DNA of 7,662 nt from Desulfobacteraceae bacterium (GTDB lineage Bacteria > Desulfobacterota > Desulfobacteria > Desulfobacterales > Desulfosalsimonadaceae). This document shows, piece by piece, positions 1 through 5,757 of the stretch. The position numbers and the translations under genes are program-made. The notes beneath the pieces were generated by a model. The model saw only the letters and a program-made list of their open reading frames with translations, ran no database searches and was not told the DNA's origin. Location of the stretch: the NCBI GenBank assembly GCA_011389605.1, contig JAABTZ010000145.1, forward strand, positions 1 to 7,662. Reading direction: 5' to 3'. Position 1 is the stretch's first letter, and each line of letters opens with the position of its first letter.

Positions 1-112
1 CAAGGCGCGCAAAATCCCGAGGAATGCAGAGTACTTAGCCGTACGTGAAATTCTGAAAAATCACGCGTAACGCAGATATTGGACTTTTTACGGTTCCATC
101 AAAATTAATTGC
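1..112. repeat. Partial dispersed intergenic palindromic element (candidate)
   Basis: This is a non-coding segment with an imperfect palindromic core, cut by the window edge. GTAC at 31-34 and GTAC at 41-44 face each other across a 6-nt loop. GGAAT (21-25) can pair with ATTCT (50-54), and CGCG near 6-9 with CGCG at 64-67, so much of 5-68 can fold into one imperfect stem. It is followed by a tail around 83-112 containing GGACTTTTTACG and CCATCAA. From memory, not from a search, elements with a GTACG centre and a GGACTTTTTACG-type tail are scattered between genes in Desulfobacteraceae genomes. The matching left-hand end would lie outside the window. It could also be a local degenerate hairpin with no relatives. 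Confidence 0.45.
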
Positions 113-301
113 TTTTAAAAATTTGAAACGCTCAGTTTAGGTTAATCTTAGCGCCGGGGCAAAGCCCGTTATCGATCGAACCTATGCGTTTTTCTGGAGA
201 AGGAAATTGCGTTGCGGTGTCTCCGCTGCTGCCGTGGCGACATGGTGGGTTGTGGGCCGTTGCAGTTGGAAAGGGGCTCTCAGGATTCCCGGATCGATTA
301 T
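113..301. other. Intergenic stretch with no supported gene
   Basis: This is the sequence downstream of the acyl-CoA ligase stop codon. It holds two small hairpins, GGGC-AAA-GCCC at 157-167 and GCGG-TGTCT-CCGC at 214-226. Neither is followed by a T tract on either strand, so no convincing terminator for the ligase gene is visible. Short open frames here lack a ribosome site and run into the antisense of the ligase gene, so they are treated as noise. Confidence 0.5.
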
Positions 302-1840
302 CTACTGGCTTTGCTCTCCGCGCAGTACATGCTTTAGGACCTTTTGCATTGCATTCTTCGGAAGCTCAGTGACAAATTCTACTATGGCCGGTTTCTTATA
401 ACTTGCCAGCTTTGTCCGGCAAAATTCAGTAATTTCATCCGCCTCCACCTGCTGCCCCGGTTTGCATATAATGAATGCCTTGACGATCTCGCCCCAGTAT
501 TCATCGGGCAGGCCGACAACAGCCGCCTCCAATACCTTTGGGTGACTGTGCAGAACATTTTCGATTTCCACGGGGTAGATATTTTCTCCCCCCCGAATGA
601 TCATGTCCTTTTTCCGTCCCGCCAGATAGAGATATCTATCTTCATCCATTTTTGCCAAATCGCCAGTATGAAGCCAGCCGCCCCGAAGAGCGGCTTCGGT
701 TTCCCGGGGCTTATTCCAGTAGCCCTTCATAACTTTTTTCCCGCGGACAACGATTTCACCCACTTCGCCGATCGGGACCGAATGATCCTGGTCATCCACG
801 ACGCGAACCTCGCCTTCTGGGATTGGGTATCCGATACCTGTCAGGCGGCGGGATTTTTTCTCTATCGTCTCTTTACTCCCTTCCAGCCTGTGATCCTCAG
901 GGGATAGGACGCTGATAATTCCCGTTGACTCGGTCATTCCAAAATAATTGGTATAATCGGCATCAAGAGCCTCCCGTGCCCGAAGCAAAAGACTTGTTGG
1001 CATGGGGGAAGCCCCGTAGCCGATGCTTTTTAATGAGCTGAGATCCTTGCCGTCAAAATCCGCATGATCCAGAATTCCCTGGAGCATGGTTGGCACCAGA
1101 TAGGTTGACGCCACCCTCTTTTCCTCTGCGATATTCAGAAAGACCCGGGTGTCGAACTGGGGCAGCACGATCAGGGTATCCCCTCGGTACAGAGGCAACA
1201 GGACGCTTATCACCCCGGCAATGTGGTACATGGGGACGTTTAGCAGCAATGTCCCCTCCCCGAATGTGTAGCGATCGCTCAGGGGCGTTTGTATATTGGC
1301 ATGCGTCAGCATGGCTCCTTTGGGATAGCCGGTTGTTCCGCTTGTATAAATCAGACAGGCTGTGTCGTTTTCGCCAGCAGGGGCAAGAGGCAGGGGTTCC
1401 GGCGGTTGAAGCGCAAGCGCAGACTCATAATTCTTCATCCCTGAAGCAGAATTTCCGATGACCAGAAAATGCTCCAGGGATGGAATGTTTTCGCGGATGT
1501 TATCAATGAGTCCGGCATACCGGTCGCCAAGGATCAATACTTTCGGCTCGCAATTGTTTAAGATATAAGAGACTTCGTTCTCCCGCAACCTGAAATTCAG
1601 ATTGACAAAAATACCGCCCACAATCCCGATCGCATAGAGCATCTCGCAAAACTGAAAACAGTTGGTCTGAAAGACGGCAACCCTGTCGCCCGGCTCCACG
1701 CCCATTTCAAGCAGAGCCCTGGCCAGGCGCGTTGCCCGTTCCTCCATCTGTCTGAATGTCAGCTCAACATCATCGTGAACCACGCAGGTTTTTTCAGGGC
1801 TTCTTCTGCAGCTTTTTTCAATATTCAGGGCGAAATTCAT
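302..1840 (-). CDS. AMP-forming acyl-CoA synthetase/ligase (ANL superfamily)
   Basis: Predicted cytoplasmic enzyme that activates a carboxylic acid with ATP to an acyl-adenylate and then forms the CoA thioester. The 512 residues are a normal full length for the fatty-acyl/aryl-CoA ligase branch. Family motifs appear in order: the P-loop YTSGTTGYPKGA at about 165-176, YFGMTES at 299-305, the ribose-binding aspartate in TGD at 392-394, the hinge and A8 region AGRKKDMIIRGGENIYP at about 407-423, and the C-terminal catalytic lysine, probably Lys500, in PKNAMQK. The A10 motif reads NAMQK where NATGK is commonest, a mild variation. The ATG at 1840 is preceded by GGGAGG at 1845-1850 with a 4-nt spacer. 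It is the last gene of a same-strand trio behind a binding protein and an NPD-family flavoprotein, which suggests it activates the imported compound. Chain length and aromatic or aliphatic preference cannot be told. No clear terminator follows. Confidence 0.93.
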   Translation of the reverse strand: MNFALNIEKSCRRSPEKTCVVHDDVELTFRQMEERATRLARALLEMGVEPGDRVAVFQTNCFQFCEMLYAIGIVGGIFVNLNFRLRENEVSYILNNCEPKVLILGDRYAGLIDNIRENIPSLEHFLVIGNSASGMKNYESALALQPPEPLPLAPAGENDTACLIYTSGTTGYPKGAMLTHANIQTPLSDRYTFGEGTLLLNVPMYHIAGVISVLLPLYRGDTLIVLPQFDTRVFLNIAEEKRVASTYLVPTMLQGILDHADFDGKDLSSLKSIGYGASPMPTSLLLRAREALDADYTNYFGMTESTGIISVLSPEDHRLEGSKETIEKKSRRLTGIGYPIPEGEVRVVDDQDHSVPIGEVGEIVVRGKKVMKGYWNKPRETEAALRGGWLHTGDLAKMDEDRYLYLAGRKKDMIIRGGENIYPVEIENVLHSHPKVLEAAVVGLPDEYWGEIVKAFIICKPGQQVEADEITEFCRTKLASYKKPAIVEFVTELPKNAMQKVLKHVLRGEQSQ

Positions 1841-1958
1841 CAGGCCTCCCGTTTTGAGCCTTCATGTGCGGAAATGAGTACCCGCCCCACTTTTCAGGAC
1901 GGCGGACTGCTTCCCGTCAGGATCTCTTCATCCTTGCAATGCGGCCTGGCCTTGCCGT

Positions 1959-3299
1959 TTACTCCCTGCCGTTGATAACAGGGGGAGTGCACACTTCTTT
2001 TGCAACGGCTACGGCCTTGCCCCAGGAGGCATTGTAATCATACCATTTGTTGGGAAAGACAAGTTCGGAAAAATAGATATCCGTAAGCATCAGATGGTCC
2101 TGTGGCCTCATATGCATGGGACCTGTAATTGATTCATAATTGTCGCCTTCCCACACTTCAATAATTTTATCCGCTTCTGTAGTTTTTGCCCTTTGAATCA
2201 CGTCAAAGAGCCAGTAAAGACTGACCGTGCTGCTTCCCACGAAGCCCTGGGGCCACTTGTATTCGAATCCTTTATACGGCTCCTCCCAGTTTTTCCATGA
2301 AGCCAGCCATTTCTTATTGAATTTTTTGTTCATCGCTGTTTCGATGGAGGGCAAATGTGTCTGCATGACGACCATGCCCGCCCCGGCAGGCCCTCCTACC
2401 GCTTTAAGGGGGTTGGGATCATCCACATAAATACTGGCAATAGGGGCCTCCAAGCCCATCTGTCTGGATTGACGCACCAGATTTTCATTATCGGCGGACC
2501 AATCCTGTGAGATGATAACTTCTGCCCCTGAAGCCATTACCTTTGTCAGGTATGGGGCAAAATCCTTCAGGAAAAGGGCATGATAATCCTCTCCGACGAT
2601 CTCTGCCTCTGGTTTATGAATTTTCAAAGCCTCCTTGAAGCCTTCCCCAAAGGCATGACCATATGCATAATCCTGGCATAGGAGATAAAATTTTTTCTCC
2701 GGCCGGTTTGCATAAAAGTTGGCCATGGCCAATGTCCATTGCGTGGTATTGGGAGCCACCTGAAAAACATAGGGGTTCCAGTTCTTCTCATCCAAAAGCA
2801 AATCGGAGAAGGAGCAGTAGTTCATAAAAATTTTCTTATATTTTCCTGCAAGTGTCTGGGCAACAGCTGTGATATGGGTCCCGGGGGTGCCCACCACCAC
2901 ATCCACTTCATCTTCGAGAAGAAGCCTCTCCATTGCTTTTTTCGCAATGGCTGGCTTCACCTGCGTGTCCCCGAGGATTATTTTGATTTTTTTCATCTTC
3001 CCATCGACAAATATTCCTCCTTGCTCGTTGATGTCATGGGCCACCCAGGCAAGGGAGAGATAGAACCATTCGCCGGCAGTAGCGGCTGAGCCGCTAAAGG
3101 GACTCAGAAGTCCAACTTTGAGGGTGTCTCCATCAAGGTCCGTATCAGATGCCGGGCTTGTTGGTTGGAAATTGCTCATATCACCCTTCAGGGGCTCGAA
3201 GGCGGCTGCAGAGCCAGGAAATAGTGCTACCACTCCCCAGCAAAGAAGAAAAGCAAGGACAAAGAAGGAACGAACCAATCTGTCGAAAGTGGATTTCAT
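1959..3299 (-). CDS. Liv-type ABC transporter periplasmic substrate-binding protein
   Basis: Predicted secreted solute receptor of the branched-chain amino acid (LivJ/LivK, Peripla_BP_6) type, 446 residues. The N-terminus is a classical signal peptide: basic residues K2, R7 and R10, a hydrophobic run at about 11-28, and a GSAAA|FEP signal peptidase I site near residue 33. The only nearby cysteine (C20) is not in a lipobox, so a lipoprotein is unlikely. The mature part begins with the type-1 binding fold signature: KVGLLSPFSG at 61-70, then INEQGGI at about 90-96, and DTQVKP with a downstream ERLLLEDEVDVVVG at about 124-137. It is longer than E. coli LivJ, with a linker of about 25 residues before the fold. 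ATG 3299 follows AAGGAG (3307-3312) by 7 nt. No permease or ATPase genes (LivHMGF) are present, so it either shares a transporter encoded elsewhere or works with genes beyond the window. Such proteins bind amino acids, amides, urea, or aromatic and aliphatic acids; the ligand is unknown. Confidence 0.92.
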   Translation of the reverse strand: MKSTFDRLVRSFFVLAFLLCWGVVALFPGSAAAFEPLKGDMSNFQPTSPASDTDLDGDTLKVGLLSPFSGSAATAGEWFYLSLAWVAHDINEQGGIFVDGKMKKIKIILGDTQVKPAIAKKAMERLLLEDEVDVVVGTPGTHITAVAQTLAGKYKKIFMNYCSFSDLLLDEKNWNPYVFQVAPNTTQWTLAMANFYANRPEKKFYLLCQDYAYGHAFGEGFKEALKIHKPEAEIVGEDYHALFLKDFAPYLTKVMASGAEVIISQDWSADNENLVRQSRQMGLEAPIASIYVDDPNPLKAVGGPAGAGMVVMQTHLPSIETAMNKKFNKKWLASWKNWEEPYKGFEYKWPQGFVGSSTVSLYWLFDVIQRAKTTEADKIIEVWEGDNYESITGPMHMRPQDHLMLTDIYFSELVFPNKWYDYNASWGKAVAVAKEVCTPPVINGRE

Positions 3300-3382
3300 T
3301 TTTCATCTCCTTATTTTGTAAGCAGATTACATTAACTTCCAGGCCCCGGAAGATTCTGAAGGCATGGGGGTATTCCCTATCC

Positions 3383-4495
3383 CTATCCCAGATGCTTCTT
3401 GGACAGGCCCGCTATAATTCCCTCTGCTTCTTGCACAATATTTTCTACCAGATCCTCCACCTTTGGCATGTCGTTGATCCGCTGGGCACCCTCGCCTGCT
3501 GCCATGAGGGCCTTTTCCTTATCCCCCTCGTAGATGGCCTTAATCGATTCGATCTCAAAATTGATCAGGGACATATCCAGGGTGGTGTAGTCATCGGGTT
3601 TGCCGAGGAAAACACCGGGGGACTTCTCAAGTGTGTTTTTGGCGTGCTCCTCGCTTCGCGGGGTTTTCAGCCACCGGGCCGGACCCACGAAGCCGCGAGC
3701 GACAAGTGTTGCCCGATCGCCCGCGTCCACCACAGACTGTTTCCAAATGGGATGAAAATCGCTTTCCTGGGTCGCGAGAAACCGGGTGCCTATGAGCACT
3801 CCATCCATTCCCAGGGTTAGGGAAGCCGCAAGGGTTTTGCCATCGGTGATCCCTCCGCCTCCGACCACCAAAGTGTTCTCATCGGATACAGCCTCGGCAA
3901 CAGCAGGGAAAAGGATCATGGAGTGGAGCGGCTCCCAGTGCGTGTGAAATCCGCCTTCATGGCCGGAGGCGACGATTACGTCAACCCCAGCCTTTTTGCA
4001 GCGAAGCGCCGCCCTGACAGAGGGGACGATGTGGATCCAGGTAAACCCCGCACCTTTGATCTTCTCTCCCCAGCCCATGGGATCTCCGGCAGAGGTGTAC
4101 ATCACTTTGAGATGATTTTTCACGTCCGGGTTTTCCTCGCGTACCTTGATGGCTGTATCGATCATTATATTGGCCTGCTCTTTGAGCTCCGCGGATACCA
4201 TGACATTGGGGCCGAAAACCCCGTTCTTGTCCTTTACTAGACGATAGGTACGTTTGAGCACCTTTTCGAATGCAGTGCCCATGTCGTCATCCCTGTCAGC
4301 CTCTCCGGAGTCGACAAAGGCATTATAAACCCAAGGCTGATCATCCTTGTTGAAAAGACCACTTGTAGATAAAAGCCCCAGTACTCCAGCATTGGCTGAG
4401 GCAACACAAAGGTTGTTGTTGCTGAAAGGCCCCATACCGGCCTGGATGATGGGGTATTTGATTCCAAGCAGATCACACAGTCTTGATTGAATCAC
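3383..4495 (-). CDS. NPD/nitronate monooxygenase-family FMN-dependent TIM-barrel oxidoreductase
   Basis: Predicted FMN flavoprotein of the 2-nitropropane dioxygenase superfamily, 370 residues with the start used here. The N-terminus VIQSRLCDLLGIKYPIIQAGM is the family opening. ASGHEGGFH at about 176-184 corresponds to the family's conserved His-containing segment. GGGGITDG at about 212-219 is the FMN-phosphate loop, and GTRFLATQES at about 236-245 is the usual follow-on motif. The length fits nitronate monooxygenases and FabK-like reductases. I place the start at GTG 4495, because GGAGG at 4504-4508 sits 8 nt upstream and the protein then begins where its relatives begin. An in-frame TTG at 4510 would overlap that site. 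It is the first gene of the trio, 83 nt before the binding protein. If the host is an anaerobe, an O2-using reaction is doubtful and a reductase or dehydrogenase role is possible. The reaction is inferred only at family level. Confidence 0.88.
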   Translation of the reverse strand: MIQSRLCDLLGIKYPIIQAGMGPFSNNNLCVASANAGVLGLLSTSGLFNKDDQPWVYNAFVDSGEADRDDDMGTAFEKVLKRTYRLVKDKNGVFGPNVMVSAELKEQANIMIDTAIKVREENPDVKNHLKVMYTSAGDPMGWGEKIKGAGFTWIHIVPSVRAALRCKKAGVDVIVASGHEGGFHTHWEPLHSMILFPAVAEAVSDENTLVVGGGGITDGKTLAASLTLGMDGVLIGTRFLATQESDFHPIWKQSVVDAGDRATLVARGFVGPARWLKTPRSEEHAKNTLEKSPGVFLGKPDDYTTLDMSLINFEIESIKAIYEGDKEKALMAAGEGAQRINDMPKVEDLVENIVQEAEGIIAGLSKKHLG

Positions 4496-4503
4496 TTCAT
4501 AAA

Positions 4504-4508
4504 CCTCC
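4504..4508 (-). promoter_or_regulatory. Shine-Dalgarno site that fixes a GTG start
   Basis: GGAGG on the minus strand lies 8 nt before GTG 4495. The only nearby ATG (4500) is out of frame and reads Met-Lys-stop, with its TGA stop overlapping the GTG. The TTG at 4510 lies upstream of this site. Spacing and N-terminal family conservation together favour the GTG. Confidence 0.75.
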
Positions 4509-4517
4509 AATTGTCTT

Positions 4518-4543
4518 TATGCTTGCATACTTGTATTCGAATA
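4518..4543. promoter_or_regulatory. Three tiled palindromes, candidate operator
   Basis: Three short inverted repeats overlap end to end: TATGC-TT-GCATA (4518-4529), ATAC-TT-GTAT (4527-4536) and the perfect TATTCGAATA (4534-4543). They sit just downstream of the minus-strand promoter candidate and before the flavoprotein gene, where a repressor would block transcription. The size and symmetry suit a dimeric helix-turn-helix regulator such as a TetR or GntR type. No regulator gene is in the window, and the region is AT-rich, so chance symmetry is possible. Confidence 0.4.
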
Positions 4544-4548
4544 TTATG

Positions 4549-4575
4549 ATATTAGTAGGCCCTTTAAAAAGTCAA
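4549..4575 (-). promoter_or_regulatory. Sigma70-like promoter candidate for the flavoprotein-binding protein-ligase cluster
   Basis: On the minus strand TTGACT (4570-4575) is followed by TAATAT (4549-4554). The spacer is 15 nt, shorter than ideal. An overlapping ATATCA at 4547-4552 would give 17 nt but is a poorer -10. Transcription would start near 4540, within the palindromes, leaving a leader of about 45 nt before GTG 4495. Confidence 0.45.
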
Positions 4576-4606
4576 ATGTTTTTTTTGCAGCAATTATAGT
4601 TTCAGA

Positions 4607-4772
4607 GCACTTGATCGGACCAAGGATGAATATGTCTTATGCCCCGCTATTGCTGCAAGGGCTCTTTGTCACTGGGGCCGATATTTTACCCGACATCGAG
4701 TGCTAATGCCTGTGCGTACTTATTCACAATGCATCGACACCGGCGGAGGATCTATTAATCGCCGGTTTTTTT
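4607..4772 (+). ncRNA. Candidate structured small RNA or structured DNA element in the divergent intergenic region
   Basis: No protein family is recognisable here, but the plus-strand sequence can form a nested structure. The outer stem pairs 4607-4618 (GCACTTGATCGG) with 4690-4703 (CCGACATCGAGTGC): twelve pairs, one G-U, and a 2-nt bulge. Inside it 4629-4633 (AATAT) pairs with 4681-4685, and 4641-4645 (GCCCC) with 4674-4678. An intrinsic terminator follows at 4739-4772. Both flanking genes point away, so this terminator has no protein gene to serve, which favours a small plus-strand transcript. A weak promoter candidate is TTGATC (4611-4616) and TCTTAT (4635-4640) with an 18-nt spacer. If that were used, the 5' arm of the outer stem would not be transcribed, so promoter and structure cannot both be right. 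A 26-codon frame (4626-4706) inside has no good ribosome site. A decayed repeat is the main alternative. Confidence 0.35.
4739..4772 (+). terminator. Rho-independent terminator, plus strand
   Basis: ACCGGCG (4739-4745) pairs perfectly with CGCCGGT (4760-4766) around a 14-nt loop, with seven T residues at 4766-4772. The opposite strand has no T tract after the hairpin, so it works only for rightward transcription. No plus-strand gene lies upstream within the window before it. It would also shield the downstream methyltransferase promoter from read-through. Confidence 0.75.
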
Positions 4773-4813
4773 AGACGAGCTTAACGAAACTGAGATAAAA
4801 TATCCAGAAAATA

Positions 4814-4850
4814 ATTTACTTTTTGTCTATAGACTAGTAAATAGTAAAAT
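4814..4850 (+). promoter_or_regulatory. Promoter candidate inside a palindrome, upstream of the methyltransferase-like gene
   Basis: TTGTCT (4823-4828) and TAAAAT (4845-4850) are separated by 16 nt, giving a sigma70-like promoter with a leader of about 70 nt. The perfect 10-bp palindrome GTCTATAGAC (4825-4834) overlaps the -35 element. It is flanked by the inverted pair ATTTACT (4814-4820) and AGTAAAT (4836-4842). The arrangement would suit a repressor site, but the flanking arms are not equidistant from the centre and the region is AT-rich. Confidence 0.42.
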
Positions 4851-4925
4851 TCGAGGCCATTTTGGTTTTGCCGCATTTTCACAGAAGTAAGGTATTCTGA
4901 ATTTAGGCAAAAAAAGAATTTCGCC

Positions 4926-5648
4926 ATGAATCCATTTTTTGAGGAGCTTGATTTTTGCAAAACCCCGATGGGTGAACTGGTGCTGCGGCAAAGGCGCCTG
5001 ATGACCCTGAAAGGTCAATTGGTCCACGAGGTCAGGTTAAATGATCAATACCTGATGTCGAGCCTGTTTTACGAGGCTGAAGCCGCCCTTGCCGAAGCGG
5101 GTCTTGAAAACCTTGAGGGCAGCGGCTGGGACGTGATTGTGGGCGGGCTTGGCCTGGGATACACGGCTGCTGCGGCCCTGGAGTTTGAGCAGATTCGGCA
5201 CCTGTTGATCATAGAAGCCCTGGCGCCGGTAATTGACTGGCATCGGCGCAGCCTTGTCCCCAACGGGCAGGTTTTATGCAATGACCCGCGCTGCATCTTT
5301 GTTCACGGGGACTTTTTCCAGCTCTGCCAGACTGCCGGATTTGACCCGGAAAATGCTGGCAAGCGCTTTGACGCAATTCTGCTTGATATCGACCATACCC
5401 CGGAAAACTGGCTGGACGCCGGCCATGGCCGGTTTTACACCAAAGCCGGCCTTTGGCAGCTAAGAAAACATTTAAAGCCCGGTGGCGTGTTTGCACTCTG
5501 GTCCAATGATGCACCAAAACAAGCCTTTGTCCGGACCCTGTCCGGCGTTTTTGACCAGGTCGAAGGCCGGATTGTCTCCTTTGACAACCCCTTGCAGCAG
5601 ACCGTGTCTGAAAACGGCATCTACATAGCCCGCCGCGGGCACAGATAG
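4926..5648 (+). CDS. Spermidine-synthase-like SAM-dependent methyltransferase-fold protein
   Basis: Predicted cytoplasmic Rossmann-fold protein of 240 residues resembling the SpeE/spermine synthase family. Visible features are motif I VGGLGLGYTA (72-81), an acidic ribose-contact residue E97 after LLII, DPR at 120-122 and GDF at 128-130 as in SpeE-like proteins, LLDIDHTP (152-159) where SpeE has its catalytic Asp segment, and LKPGG (183-187). The SpeE D-x-x-D-P pattern is not exact here (Asp154, Asp156), and the N-terminal beta-barrel part is short. Polyamine synthesis should therefore not be assumed; it may transfer a methyl or aminopropyl group to another substrate. The first in-frame ATG is used. 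It has only a weak purine-rich stretch upstream (AAAAAAAGAA), so translation may be inefficient or the start may lie downstream at Met15 or Met26. A hydrolase gene follows 109 nt later on the same strand. Confidence 0.82.
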   Translation: MNPFFEELDFCKTPMGELVLRQRRLMTLKGQLVHEVRLNDQYLMSSLFYEAEAALAEAGLENLEGSGWDVIVGGLGLGYTAAAALEFEQIRHLLIIEALAPVIDWHRRSLVPNGQVLCNDPRCIFVHGDFFQLCQTAGFDPENAGKRFDAILLDIDHTPENWLDAGHGRFYTKAGLWQLRKHLKPGGVFALWSNDAPKQAFVRTLSGVFDQVEGRIVSFDNPLQQTVSENGIYIARRGHR

Positions 5649-5671
5649 AAAAAATCCGGCTGCGTTTTCAC

Positions 5672-5705
5672 GATAGGCCAATAATCGGCTATCAGGCGCC
5701 TTTTT
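5672..5705 (+). terminator. Weak terminator or attenuator candidate
   Basis: GATAG (5672-5676) can pair with CTATC (5689-5693), extended by CC-GG pairs after one bulge. The self-complementary AGGCGCCT and a run of five T residues (5701-5705) follow. The T run begins 7 nt after the main stem, so this is not a canonical intrinsic terminator. It may only partly separate the two plus-strand genes. Confidence 0.25.
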
Positions 5706-5757
5706 AACCCGTCGATTTCAGGATTTTAACAGGCAACTGACACACAAGGAGGTTGAC

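Noticed and set aside
1..69. Possible end of a plus-strand gene reading in at the left edge (frame 2 to TAA at 67-69)
   Set aside because: The same bases form the palindromic element and the 22 residues show no family pattern.
344..907. 187-codon plus-strand open frame opposite the acyl-CoA ligase
   Set aside because: It is antisense to a gene with all ANL motifs in order, and its translation matches no family I recognise.
3336..3352. 5-bp hairpin CTTCC/GGAAG in the spacer between the flavoprotein and binding-protein genes
   Set aside because: Short stem, no T tract on the transcribed strand; too weak to call a terminator or attenuator.
3371..3389. Short GGGATA tandem repeat at the end of the flavoprotein gene
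   Set aside because: Only two full units plus a partial; low-complexity sequence across a stop codon with no evident role.
4626..4706. 26-codon plus-strand frame starting ATGAATATG inside the structured intergenic segment
   Set aside because: No properly spaced Shine-Dalgarno, no recognisable protein pattern, and the span is better explained by base pairing than by coding.
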